Assembly (NCBI RefSeq): GCF_002018365.1
Contig: NZ_MVKX01000010.1
Location: forward strand, 62,001-126,000
DNA: 64,000 bases
Direction: 5' to 3'
Source of the DNA: Acinetobacter amyesii
GTDB lineage: Bacteria; Pseudomonadota; Gammaproteobacteria; Pseudomonadales; Moraxellaceae
Below the pieces are notes generated by a model. It made no database searches, was not told the origin of the DNA, and saw only the letters and a program-made list of their open reading frames with translations. Every line of letters begins with the position of its first letter. The stretch's first letter is position 1. Shown piece after piece: positions 1 through 9,230 of this stretch. The position numbers and the translations under genes are program-made.

Positions 1-352
1 TCGTGGCTTTCGCTTGATATTTTTCTAAAATCGGAAAGGCATGTTCTAAATTATCTAGATATCCGTCATCGAAGGTAATCGCAACGGTTTTTTCAGGATG
101 TTTTCCCCAGTCATCTTGTAGTTCTTGCATGGTCACAAAATGAAAACCTTCGGACTTCATCCACGCCACTTGCTTTTCAAACTCTTCAGGCTTTACTCGC
201 AGCTTATTAAATTTTGCACCATCAATATGCTGACGAACCATGTGATACATCAATACACGCGGTTTCTTCCAATCGACTGCAGGTTTCCACCAAGCATATT
301 TGTAGCTGAATGCAATCACCAATAACAGAAGAATAAGAACAATATAAATCAC
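1..352 (-). CDS. Polysaccharide deacetylase family protein (3' end outside window)
   Basis: The first 117 codons of a minus-strand gene are visible; the C-terminal part runs off the left edge. Residues 2-17 form a single hydrophobic segment (signal anchor), so the catalytic part should be periplasmic. Residues 93-98 read TFDDGY, the first NodB-homology motif that carries the metal-binding and catalytic aspartates of polysaccharide deacetylases. The start is a GTG at 352: an in-frame TAA lies 12 bases upstream and AAAGG sits 9 bases before it, so no earlier start is possible. Its position in the region next to ilvE fits the Acinetobacter outer-core locus, where a deacetylase (pda) gene occurs. 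The exact substrate cannot be told. Confidence 0.85.
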   Translation of the reverse strand, partial: MIYIVLILLLLVIAFSYKYAWWKPAVDWKKPRVLMYHMVRQHIDGAKFNKLRVKPEEFEKQVAWMKSEGFHFVTMQELQDDWGKHPEKTVAITFDDGYLDNLEHAFPILEKYQAKAT

Positions 353-491
353 AGGGATAAGCCTTTAAGCACACTCAGGCTATGTTGCCACACGCTCTAA
401 TGCTTTAAAAGTACAAGCCTGTAATTTCCTTGATTCTAAAAGATTTCGCTGACCGTATTTAGCCCCATATGAATGAGCATGAGTCCGATTG

Positions 492-1961
492 CTACAGACC
501 TTTTAAAGACTGATATGGCACATAATCATCCCAATCAAAAACAGTGACATTTTGATTGTCTTCGATATTCTTCAACGATTTTTTAGGATCTAATAAAGCT
601 GATTTCACCCCCAATAAATCTGCATAAATATGCATATAATCGTAGGCACTGACAGTCTTGTTATAGTGGTTTTTGGCCTGCGCATCGCTACGTAATACAA
701 AAAATGGGACCTGATAATTATCTTTAAATTCATTATCTACATGATATGAATCTTCATCTACGGTCATACCATGATCAGAAAAATACGTTACAGTGAAACT
801 ACGCTGATCAGCCTTTAAAGACTTATAAATCTGCTCTATAAAGTGATCCAACTTATTGATCGAAGATAAATAACAATTAATGGTTTCAGGCTTATTCGCA
901 TACATACGTGGTGCCTTAAACAGACGTTCACACGCATCTGGATGTGAGCCCATCATATGAATAAAAATCACATTTTTTTGCTTAGCATATTTCTTTAACT
1001 GAGCCTGTAAGATTTCGACCATTTTGTCATCGTCGATATTACTCGACATATAGTTACCACTTTTCAGGAAGAACTGATGATCGGCATGAATGGCAATCTT
1101 AGAAATCGCCGTATCATTTTTCCCCATAAATCCCTGATTTGAAATCCACATGGTGTTATAGCCAGCTTGTTTTGCAAGCGTCACCACATTTTTTGCAATT
1201 TGAGGTTCACGGTTTTGATCGACCAGAGTCAGCGTTCGAGTCAGACTGGTTACCGTATTTGGTGCTGTCGCGATGTAATGATCTACAACATCTAGTGGCA
1301 TCTGATTTAAAAAAGGCGTGGTATCGTCTTTCGCACCGTAAAGTGATAAATGGTCTCGCTGAACACTCTCACCAATGATAATCACTTGATTATCATAGCT
1401 AGCATTCACCTGCTGAATTTCCCAATCGACATCTTGCACATTATCTTCAAGGAGTTTGGCCTCTTCTTGTTTATATTTAACCGTCGCCAGTGCAGTTTGA
1501 ACACCAAACACACTGACTCCGTTTGCAATAAAGATAAGTGCCAAAATCAGCTTGCGATAATTTCCCTGAAGGGTTGGATTAAAAAATAAAATATAAAAAC
1601 AGAGACTTAAAAAAATAATTATCGCAAAAACAATATATTTTGGATCGACTACAGATAAAAATTCAAAGGCTTCATTGGTATTACTTTGAAACATTGATGC
1701 CACGATTCCCAAAGACATGTGTCCTTGTAAGAACCCCGTCCCACTTGCAATATACAGGCTAATGACAAAAAACAGCGCAAGGAAAATGTACTTAAAAATA
1801 CGACTATGTAGTTGTTTTACTGCAATGAAAAAAAACGTACTCGAAAGAACCAAAACAAAGAATAAAGGAGCATCTTTGATTTCAGATAAATAGTCCCAAA
1901 AACCCAACCCAACGCAAAACCCAATTGAAAGCAAAAATGGAAACAAATAGGTTTTTAGCAT
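492..1961 (-). CDS. Phosphoethanolamine transferase-like membrane sulfatase (EptA/PmrC superfamily)
   Basis: 489 aa. About five hydrophobic segments lie within residues 5-155, followed by a periplasmic alkaline-phosphatase/sulfatase-fold domain from about residue 190. Visible landmarks are GES (197-199, first metal-binding stretch), NTVTSL (235-240, the region holding the nucleophilic threonine in EptA-type enzymes), MMGSH (336-340) and SDHG (395-398, metal ligands). Family members move phosphoethanolamine onto lipid A or core sugars; the fit here is to the superfamily rather than to EptA itself, since the CxxC-type surroundings of the EptA nucleophile are absent. It sits between the deacetylase and the ELM1-like gene, all on the same strand, so LOS decoration is the likely role (inference). 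Confidence 0.8.
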   Translation of the reverse strand: MLKTYLFPFLLSIGFCVGLGFWDYLSEIKDAPLFFVLVLSSTFFFIAVKQLHSRIFKYIFLALFFVISLYIASGTGFLQGHMSLGIVASMFQSNTNEAFEFLSVVDPKYIVFAIIIFLSLCFYILFFNPTLQGNYRKLILALIFIANGVSVFGVQTALATVKYKQEEAKLLEDNVQDVDWEIQQVNASYDNQVIIIGESVQRDHLSLYGAKDDTTPFLNQMPLDVVDHYIATAPNTVTSLTRTLTLVDQNREPQIAKNVVTLAKQAGYNTMWISNQGFMGKNDTAISKIAIHADHQFFLKSGNYMSSNIDDDKMVEILQAQLKKYAKQKNVIFIHMMGSHPDACERLFKAPRMYANKPETINCYLSSINKLDHFIEQIYKSLKADQRSFTVTYFSDHGMTVDEDSYHVDNEFKDNYQVPFFVLRSDAQAKNHYNKTVSAYDYMHIYADLLGVKSALLDPKKSLKNIEDNQNVTVFDWDDYVPYQSLKGL

Positions 1962-2049
1962 TGACCCGACAACCCTGTAATATTATTCAAACATTTTCGA
2001 GATAGACTGAAATGTTGGTAGAAATTTTTCGTCGGGTATTATCTATACT

Positions 2050-2943
2050 TTAGGGACCGAGTACAATCTTTTTGGCGATACGGTCAGTTTCTTTAAATTC
2101 GGTAGCGAGATTCAAATCAGTTAAAGTGGTCTGTAACGACACCAAGCCTTGTTTTAAAATTTCATCTACCGACTTGGTAATCCGGTCTTCCTTCAACCGA
2201 TCCACTTCAATCACCCCGACTTTACAACCCGCGGTGAGTGCCTCGTAAATCATTGAAACACTATCTTCAGTCACCCAAACTGCTTCGGCTTTTTGCATTT
2301 CTTCAAAAATCCAACCTTGCGGCGTATCCTCAACAGGGAAAATCTGCAATTTTTCAATATTTTTCAACTGCGTTAATTCTGCTAAAAATTCTTTCGGGGT
2401 ACGCCGTGAAGTGGTCAAAATGATTTCTGAATTTGGATTGTGTTCGACTATCTGTTCAATTGCATGAAGTACTTTAGCCGCATTCCACTGATGGCGTTTT
2501 GAAGAGCCACCCAAAGCGATTAGGATTCGACCATGCTGATGCCGCTCTTCATTTACAATTGGATTTAACGCACCTTGTGTCGTTAGTACTTTATTTGATG
2601 CTTGAATACCATCGTGCTGTGGAATCACCGCATAATCAAACCATGCAAACGGCAAGCTTGGCTTCATTAAAATAATGGTTTTGGCTTTGTTATACACTTT
2701 GCCCAACAGCCATACCCTAAAATGTGTATGGCTGCCGACACCAAAAATATAGGTTGGCTCGTGTTCTACGGCATGAAGCTGATGGCTAAATAGCGCAGAA
2801 AAAAGTGTCACTATAGGCAAATCATCAATTGAAATTTCTTGAAATGTGACTACTTCCTGAGATTGGCGCTGCATGGCTTTAAATAAACCCAAAGCTTGTG
2901 AGCGATGTCCCGCTTTACCATCACTGACATAAACAATATGCAT
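2050..2943 (-). CDS. ELM1-like (DUF1022) putative glycosyltransferase of the LOS outer-core region
   Basis: About 297 aa. The N terminus MHIVYVSDGKAGHRSQ is typical of the 'mitochondrial fission ELM1' family of bacterial GT-B-like proteins; GRILIALGGSSK near the middle and the VTEDSVSMIYEALTAG stretch near the C terminus resemble the nucleotide-sugar half of GT-B glycosyltransferases. I choose the ATG at 2943 (GGA 9 bases upstream) over a TTG 10 codons earlier at 2973, which lies almost on top of the ilvE terminator. In Acinetobacter the gene next to ilvE is the first glycosyltransferase-type gene of the outer-core locus (gtrOC1 in A. baumannii nomenclature, from memory). No signal peptide; cytoplasmic. 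Confidence 0.75.
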   Translation of the reverse strand: MHIVYVSDGKAGHRSQALGLFKAMQRQSQEVVTFQEISIDDLPIVTLFSALFSHQLHAVEHEPTYIFGVGSHTHFRVWLLGKVYNKAKTIILMKPSLPFAWFDYAVIPQHDGIQASNKVLTTQGALNPIVNEERHQHGRILIALGGSSKRHQWNAAKVLHAIEQIVEHNPNSEIILTTSRRTPKEFLAELTQLKNIEKLQIFPVEDTPQGWIFEEMQKAEAVWVTEDSVSMIYEALTAGCKVGVIEVDRLKEDRITKSVDEILKQGLVSLQTTLTDLNLATEFKETDRIAKKIVLGP

Positions 2944-2979
2944 AGTCACGTTCCAAAAATTCAATATCTTCAAGCCAAT

Positions 2980-3010
2980 AAAAAAGGCGAAACTTAGTTT
3001 CGCCTTTTCA
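2980..3010 (-). terminator. Rho-independent terminator of ilvE
   Basis: Perfect 13-bp stem (arms 2982-2994 and 2996-3008) with a minimal loop; on the minus strand the stem is followed by a T-rich run. It lies directly behind the ilvE stop and separates glnE-ilvE from the outer-core genes. Confidence 0.85.
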
Positions 3011-3025
3011 TCTTAACCGATCAGC

Positions 3026-3952
3026 TTATTTTACGTAAGTTAACCAGTGTGCATATTTAGGGTCTTTACCCTGAACCGCATTAAAGAATGCAGTTTGGAT
3101 TTGCTCAGTGATTGGACCACGACAGCCTTCACCAATTTGACGGTCATCATATTCACGGATTGGCGTCACTTCAGCAGCAGTACCTGTGAAGAATGCTTCA
3201 TCAGCGATATAGAATTCGTCACGTGTAATACGACGTTCAACCACTTCAAAACCAAGGTCTTTCGCAATCGTAATAATGGTTTGACGCGTAATACCATCAA
3301 GTGCACCACCCGCGATGTCAGGAGTATGAATCACGCCATCACGTACTAAGAATACGTTTTCGCCTGAACCTTGACATACATAACCTTGTGGGTCGAGTAA
3401 CATTGCTTCGTCATAGCCTGCATGTGCCACTTCTTGGTGTGCAAGAATTGACAAAGTATAGTTACCAGATGCTTTTGCTTTACACATGGTCACGTTTGGA
3501 TGATGGTGCGTAAATGAAGACGTTTTAACACGAATACCCTTCGCCATCGCTTCATCACCAAGGTAAGCACCCCAGCTCCATGCAGCAACAACAGCATGAA
3601 TTGTATTGTCAGTTGCTGCAATACCTAATTTTTCTGAACCAATAAAAATAATTGGACGTAGGTAGCAAGAAGCCAACTTGTTTTCACGAACCACATCAAT
3701 TTGAGCTTGTTCTAATGCTGCATGATCAAATGGGACTTTCATTTGATAAATTTTTGCAGAATTTAATAAACGCTTAGTGTGTTCTTTTAAACGGAAAATA
3801 GCCGTTCCATTCGGAGTTTCATAAGCACGGACGCCTTCAAACACACCCATGCTGTAATGCAATGTATGTGTTAATACGTGAGTTTTCGCCTCACGCCAGT
3901 CAACCAATTGTCCATCTTGCCAAATAAAACCATCACGATCAGCCAAGTTCAT
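3026..3952 (-). CDS. ilvE: Branched-chain amino acid aminotransferase
   Basis: 308 aa from the ATG at 3952, which has GGAG 8 bases upstream; a GTG three codons earlier (3961) is too close to that site. Fold-type IV PLP transaminase: it interconverts leucine, isoleucine and valine with their 2-oxo acids, using 2-oxoglutarate/glutamate. HYSMGVFEGVRAY is the family N-terminal signature, the KASGNY segment around residue 160 carries the PLP lysine, and GSGENVF and SGTAAEVTPI-type motifs (here TGTAAEVTPI) follow in the usual order. Length equals that of the E. coli enzyme. It lies 18 bases downstream of glnE, with which it is probably co-transcribed. In A. baumannii ilvE marks one border of the outer-core LOS locus. 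Confidence 0.95.
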   Translation of the reverse strand: MNLADRDGFIWQDGQLVDWREAKTHVLTHTLHYSMGVFEGVRAYETPNGTAIFRLKEHTKRLLNSAKIYQMKVPFDHAALEQAQIDVVRENKLASCYLRPIIFIGSEKLGIAATDNTIHAVVAAWSWGAYLGDEAMAKGIRVKTSSFTHHHPNVTMCKAKASGNYTLSILAHQEVAHAGYDEAMLLDPQGYVCQGSGENVFLVRDGVIHTPDIAGGALDGITRQTIITIAKDLGFEVVERRITRDEFYIADEAFFTGTAAEVTPIREYDDRQIGEGCRGPITEQIQTAFFNAVQGKDPKYAHWLTYVK

Positions 3953-3970
3953 GGCACACACTCCAAATTT

Positions 3971-6730
3971 TTATACACAGTCATTTTTATCCAATGCAAA
4001 CGTTGCAGTTGGATCAATTAATCTTTGCCATAGCTTGCAAACGACCACTCGGGTATCGTGCCAATCGTCAGCTGAAACTTGCATGGATTGATTCGCAAGT
4101 GCTAAACGGTGGCTCTCGGCTCGTTCACGGAGATAAGCTTGAATCAATGCTGTCGCATCGGCGCTGGATAAGCAATCCGTTCTTGCGGCATCCTCAAGGA
4201 TTCGTACGTTGTCAGAGTAATGGGCGAGATCGGGATTCGACCCACTCCATGCTAATACTGCATACTGTGCCATAAATTCGATGTCAACGATACCACCTGC
4301 ATCTTGTTTTAAATGAAAAATTCCATCTTTTTGCTGCTCTTTGGAAGAACCTAGATGGTCTTTCATTTTTTGGCGCATTTTGAGCACTTCTGCACGAACA
4401 TTGTTCTCATCTCGTGGCTGAGTCAAAATATTGCAACGCAAGTTTTCAATTTCAATCCGCAAACTGTGCTCACCTGCAATGGTTCTAGCACGTACCAAAG
4501 CTTGATGCTCCCAGACCCAAGCATTTTTATGTTGATATTGCTCAAAGGCTTTTAAGCTGGTCACCAATAACCCCGCTTCTCCCGAAGGTCGTAAACGTGT
4601 ATCCACTTCATACACTCGACCATCTAGGGTTTGCGTGGTCATTAAGGACATAAATTTTTGTGCAACCCGCATGGCAAATTCAAAGCCACTAATTGGTTTT
4701 TGTCCATCGGTATCGGCTTGTTCGTCCATATAGTGAATAAATACCAAATCCAAGTCCGAACCATAACCCAGCTCGATGCCACCCACCTTGCCATAGCCAA
4801 TTACCGCGAAAGCCGTGTGATCAATCGAACAACGCTGCCCTTCTGCATCAATTGGATAGCCATGTTTTTTGGCAACAATTTGATATGCCAAATGCAAGGT
4901 TGCATTCACCGACACTTCTGCAATATCGGTCAATGCATCCGATACTTTCATCAACGGACTTTCTGCCAAAACATCACTAGCAGCAACCGCTAAGACATTG
5001 GATTTTTTAAATAATCGAAGAACGCGCATTTGATCTTCAACTTGATCAATTTCAATGCGAAGCAATTGTTGACGTAGAGAATCTTCTAAATCTTTACGCT
5101 TTGGCAGCTCAAAATCCATCGACAAAAACTCATCCAACAGCACGGGATAATGCGTCAATTCTTCGCAGATCCAAGGACTCACTGTTGCCATTTTCACTAA
5201 TCGTTGTAATGCTCCTTTGCTCTCAATCAGCATCACCAAATAGACCGTACGGCGCAGCACCGACTCCACCAAAGGCATGAGACGTAGTAAGGCCACCTGA
5301 GGTTTATCTGACTGTAATATCGCCTCAATGAGATGCGGCCAAAAGGTTTTTAAACGCTGTACTGCTTTGGCAGGTAATTTTTTCAGCGCATGTCCATACC
5401 AAAATTCATGAATTAAGTTTTTGGCATCATCATCTAAAACATCGTTCAACTGGGCTTCTAAATGACTAAAGCTTTCCAGTAACGGATCGGGTTCTTTTTC
5501 TTTAATAAGATGTTCAAATTGATAAATGACTTTGGCGCGTTTCTGATTGAGTACATTCAAAAAGTCATCCCAAGATGCAAAACCTAAAGTATCTAAAATG
5601 CGCTGGCGGGGTTCAGGCTCATGTGGCAACGATTGGGTTTGCTGATCATTGAGTGCTTGAATCGCATGTTCAATACGACGTAAAAATAAATACGCATCTT
5701 CTAAATCAGCAACTGCAGTTTTTTCTAATAATCCAACTTCACCTAAATGATGCAGACTCACTAAACATTGACGGTCTTGCAGCTCGAGTTTTGAACCGCC
5801 ATAGATGAGCTGAAAAACTTGAACAATAAACTCTACTTCACGAATTCCGCCTGCACCGAGTTTAATATCATCTTCGATATTACGACGCAGCACTTCACGT
5901 TCGATCATGGCTTTCATTTCACGCATGGCTTCGAAAGCGGTGTAATCGACATATTTACGGAAGACGAAAGGTCGGGTCATTTCCAGCAACTCAGCGCCTT
6001 CTTTACCGCCCGTGACGATACGTGCCTTAATCCAGGCATAGCGTTCCCATTCCCGGCCATGCTGGCTTAAGTATTTTTCTAATGCTGCATGACTGATTGC
6101 CAAGGCAGAACCATCACCCCATGGGCGAAGGCGCATATCTACACGAAAAACAAAACCATCTGCGGTAATATGGTCAAGCAGGTAAATTAATTTTTGCCCC
6201 CATAAAATACAGAACTGCTGCACATCGATACATTTTCGACCGTTGGTTTCACCCTGTTCATCAAAGGCAAATATAAGATCAATATCACTTGAAAGATTAA
6301 GCTCCTGTGCGCCAAGTTTTCCCATGGCAACCACAATCAGGTCTTGAACTTTCCCCTTATAGCCTAGCGGTTCGCCATATTTCGCAATCAACGGATTCAG
6401 TGCAAAATCTTTTGCCGCACAGATAGAAGCATCGGCAAAGTCTGAAAGCTCTCGAGTTAAAGTAACGACATCGGTGAGTTGATTGGCATCTTGCCAAATC
6501 CAACGGAACATGAGGCGTGCGCGCAGCACACGAATTGCACGCATCCAGCTATTTTCATCTTGGATATCAGCGAGGCTGCTTGCGACAAAATGTTGAATTT
6601 GTGCTGTACTGAGCGAGGTTTGAAACTGATCAATTGCATAGTCTTGTTCTAAACTGGCCTGATGGATTCCGAGCACCTGTTCAGCATATTGACTGGCACG
6701 TAATGTTTTCTGCAATTGCTCCGCATTCAT
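3971..6730 (-). CDS. glnE: Bifunctional glutamine synthetase adenylyltransferase/deadenylase
   Basis: 919 aa, close to the E. coli length (about 946). Two nucleotidyltransferase domains are seen: N-terminal GKLG (137-140) with SSDIDLI (147-153), and C-terminal GYGKVGGIELGYGSDLDLVF with its acidic pair near residue 658-664. By family knowledge the N-terminal half removes AMP from, and the C-terminal half adds AMP to, glutamine synthetase, under control of PII protein and glutamine. The start at 6730 is an ATG with no competing upstream start. It leads an apparent glnE-ilvE unit. No glnA, glnB or glnK lies in the window; amtB is 27 kb away. Confidence 0.95.
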   Translation of the reverse strand: MNAEQLQKTLRASQYAEQVLGIHQASLEQDYAIDQFQTSLSTAQIQHFVASSLADIQDENSWMRAIRVLRARLMFRWIWQDANQLTDVVTLTRELSDFADASICAAKDFALNPLIAKYGEPLGYKGKVQDLIVVAMGKLGAQELNLSSDIDLIFAFDEQGETNGRKCIDVQQFCILWGQKLIYLLDHITADGFVFRVDMRLRPWGDGSALAISHAALEKYLSQHGREWERYAWIKARIVTGGKEGAELLEMTRPFVFRKYVDYTAFEAMREMKAMIEREVLRRNIEDDIKLGAGGIREVEFIVQVFQLIYGGSKLELQDRQCLVSLHHLGEVGLLEKTAVADLEDAYLFLRRIEHAIQALNDQQTQSLPHEPEPRQRILDTLGFASWDDFLNVLNQKRAKVIYQFEHLIKEKEPDPLLESFSHLEAQLNDVLDDDAKNLIHEFWYGHALKKLPAKAVQRLKTFWPHLIEAILQSDKPQVALLRLMPLVESVLRRTVYLVMLIESKGALQRLVKMATVSPWICEELTHYPVLLDEFLSMDFELPKRKDLEDSLRQQLLRIEIDQVEDQMRVLRLFKKSNVLAVAASDVLAESPLMKVSDALTDIAEVSVNATLHLAYQIVAKKHGYPIDAEGQRCSIDHTAFAVIGYGKVGGIELGYGSDLDLVFIHYMDEQADTDGQKPISGFEFAMRVAQKFMSLMTTQTLDGRVYEVDTRLRPSGEAGLLVTSLKAFEQYQHKNAWVWEHQALVRARTIAGEHSLRIEIENLRCNILTQPRDENNVRAEVLKMRQKMKDHLGSSKEQQKDGIFHLKQDAGGIVDIEFMAQYAVLAWSGSNPDLAHYSDNVRILEDAARTDCLSSADATALIQAYLRERAESHRLALANQSMQVSADDWHDTRVVVCKLWQRLIDPTATFALDKNDCV

Positions 6731-6822
6731 TTCACAAACCCTAGCGTGATTTTTTTCTAGTTATAACAGTTGATAACGCTTAGGGAAAAGTATTTTTAGG
6801 CTTTTATACCAATAGACGGACT

Positions 6823-8109
6823 TTAAAGTTCGCTTAAGGTCGCATCTTTCTGTGCGCTGCTACTCTCTGTACTTAAGGTTTGATGCAGACTCGTCGCCTT
6901 TGGCAACCAGACTTTAAATTGTGTGCCTTCACCTTCTTTCGAGTTCACCACAATTTCACCCTGATTTAAGTCCACAAAACGTTTACAAAGCACTAAACCC
7001 AACCCCGTACCACGTTCTCCTGCTGTACCTTTAATACTAACCGTCAGTTTTTGCTGAAATAAATCATCAATCTGAGCTTGGGTCATGCCCAATCCAGTAT
7101 CCTGAATGGTGAATAAAATCCGTTCGCCATCTCGTTCGGCAGAAATCGTCACCACACCTCGTCCATCGGTATGAGTAAATTTCAATGCATTTGACACCAA
7201 GTTTTGCATCACTGACGTGATCATATTGATATCTGCATTGACTTTAATGCCTTCAGGCACGGCATTGATCAGTCGAATATTTTTCTTCACAGCCAAGCTA
7301 TTTAAGACATCACTGACGATTTTTGCAGACTGATGTAAATCAAAATTAATCGGGTGATAAACAAAGCGACCACCTTCTGCCATAGCCCAGTTTAATAAGC
7401 TTTCTAAGAGGTTATACGTCGACTGTGTGGTGTCATATAAATAGTCCGCAATATTTTGCACACTTGAATCATCTAAGGTATTGCGTTCCTGCGCCAAAAC
7501 TTCAGAAAAGCCCAATAGACCATGAAATGGCGCTCTTAAATCATGAGCAATAATTTGGAAAAATTTAGTCTTACTAAAATTCAGTGCCGACTGCTGTTCA
7601 TAGGCTTCTTTTAATTCGGCATTTTCAACACGGAGTTGAATGATGTTGACTAGACTTTGTACAAATTCTTCAACGATCTTTAATTGTTTGGCTTCAAATG
7701 CAGTGACTTGATCATCAAACAAAATCACTTTACCAATAGAGTCTTGATCATATTTTAAATCGAAAGCCACTAGACGCTGATGTCCTAAACCCAGTTCCTG
7801 CATATAGTCGCAGTAAGCTTGGTAATTTTCAGCGTCGCGATCTATACGGGAATGTTCAGCAAAAAACTGATCGAGACGATCATCGTCAGCTTCGGCCAAA
7901 AAGGCTTTAAATGTGTGCTCTGAGGCATACCAGATATAAGGCTCATTTTTAAACGCTAGGACGGCGTTATCGACTTGCACGATACTGCGCGCGAACTTTA
8001 AAAATTCTGCAATGCGGTTGTCATCAGTATAAACCCCCATCAATAAAGACAAACGACAGGCGGTCAATAATTCGGTTTGTGTCCCAATATCTAGTAAACG
8101 TAAAGCCAT
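6823..8109 (-). CDS. Soluble GAF-domain sensor histidine kinase
   Basis: 428 aa from the ATG at 8109, preceded by GAGGAG with 9-base spacing; a TTG 14 codons upstream is less likely. Residues about 5-165 look like a GAF sensory domain, then a short coiled-coil stretch, a HisKA domain with FFQIIAHDLRAPFHG (phospho-acceptor His about residue 189) and an HATPase_c domain with NLVSNALKFT (N box), DTGLGM and GTGLGL (G boxes). There is no membrane segment, so it should sense a cytoplasmic signal. No response regulator gene is adjacent, making it an orphan kinase. Its ligand is unknown. Confidence 0.85.
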   Translation of the reverse strand: MALRLLDIGTQTELLTACRLSLLMGVYTDDNRIAEFLKFARSIVQVDNAVLAFKNEPYIWYASEHTFKAFLAEADDDRLDQFFAEHSRIDRDAENYQAYCDYMQELGLGHQRLVAFDLKYDQDSIGKVILFDDQVTAFEAKQLKIVEEFVQSLVNIIQLRVENAELKEAYEQQSALNFSKTKFFQIIAHDLRAPFHGLLGFSEVLAQERNTLDDSSVQNIADYLYDTTQSTYNLLESLLNWAMAEGGRFVYHPINFDLHQSAKIVSDVLNSLAVKKNIRLINAVPEGIKVNADINMITSVMQNLVSNALKFTHTDGRGVVTISAERDGERILFTIQDTGLGMTQAQIDDLFQQKLTVSIKGTAGERGTGLGLVLCKRFVDLNQGEIVVNSKEGEGTQFKVWLPKATSLHQTLSTESSSAQKDATLSEL

Positions 8110-9114
8110 CCTGTTGCTCTCCTCAGGGTTTATCTCATCGATAAAAACCAACTGCTACGATCAAGATTAATAGCAAAAATAGCCAGAACACTCAATAACA
8201 AATTCTAACAAAAAGACCAAGATCATTTACGAATCAGTCATTTAATCGAACTTTCATCCAATTAGAAAATAAAAAAATCTATAAAGAACATCAGATTAAA
8301 TGCAATACAAAAATTAAAATAATAAAATTAGAAACTTAAATTAATTTAAATTTTATTGACTGTTTATTTTAAATCGTACTTTTCGCGTTTTATTCAAACT
8401 AAAAACACGACCAAAAGAAACATTCATTTACATAAGACCTAAAAAACTAGGCTTAATTTTCTTTAACCACATCACAAAAAATAGTGATATTTATGACTAT
8501 TCTATGACCAAATTGCTCAACAAAATGCTCGTTTCAATCAGCTACACTAAATGAATCTATTTTTAAGTTTTTCTATTAGACTAATTTATTAGTTTTTATC
8601 AGTTGAGCATGTCATTGCTGCTTCAAACAAAACTGTCTCGCTTTTAATTTATTAAACTAAGCTAAAGATTCGATTCATGCTTCTGCTCTACATGAAATCA
8701 CGCATTCAATCGACTAAGGCTAAAAATAGCCATGCCTTATTCATCAGATATATAAGTTATCGCATAAACATTCCGCGAGCGTTCAAAGTCAAACGGAGCA
8801 TCAAATTCACGTCGTTCTTTTATAAACGCCCCAATCCTGATGAATTTTCGAACTTACGCACCAAATCTACACCTAAAAGCTAAGGCTTTCGGTTTGACCT
8901 GCCCTACGCTTTGCTTTACAACTAAAATTCGAACGAGCCATAAAGAACAGATCAGCCCCAAGAAAACGATATAAATTTAATTGTTCAATAGCTTTAAGCT
9001 ATGAATAACAAGCTTTCAATATTCCCCTTCTCGGTTTTGCGCTAAAATTGGGCGTCAAACTGCACTTCTTTTGTATCATTTTTCTACGAAATGACCACAT
9101 CACAGGATCTTGCG
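8110..9114. other. Gene-free AT-rich gap upstream of icd
   Basis: About 1 kb without a convincing gene on either strand; the only longer open frames (near 8677-8883 and 8999-9208) have no plausible ribosome binding site and composition unlike coding sequence. A 15-base palindrome (8988-9002, arms of 7) lies within it. It must hold the kinase promoter and may hold further icd regulatory sites; nothing else is recognisable. Confidence 0.5.
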
Positions 9115-9143
9115 TTGACTGAAAAGCAATGAACCCCGATACT
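9115..9143 (+). promoter_or_regulatory. Candidate sigma70 promoter of icd
   Basis: TTGACT (9115-9120), 17-base spacer, GATACT (9138-9143). It would give a 5' UTR of about 80 bases ahead of the icd ATG at 9231, which has AGGGG as ribosome binding site. Confidence 0.5.
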
Positions 9144-9230
9144 TTCATAGTTTTATTTAAGCAAATCGGTTCATAGAGGCGAGCCACAAGCTCGGACCTC
9201 AAAGACACAATCTAAAGCAAGGGGCTATAT

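Noticed and set aside
353..491. Possible gene remnant between the deacetylase and the phosphoethanolamine-transferase-like gene
   Set aside because: Short frames (about 20 codons) can be read on the minus strand, but none is recognisable or has a ribosome site.
8677..8883. 68-codon open frame in the gap before icd
   Set aside because: No ribosome binding site, no recognisable motif, composition like the surrounding non-coding DNA.
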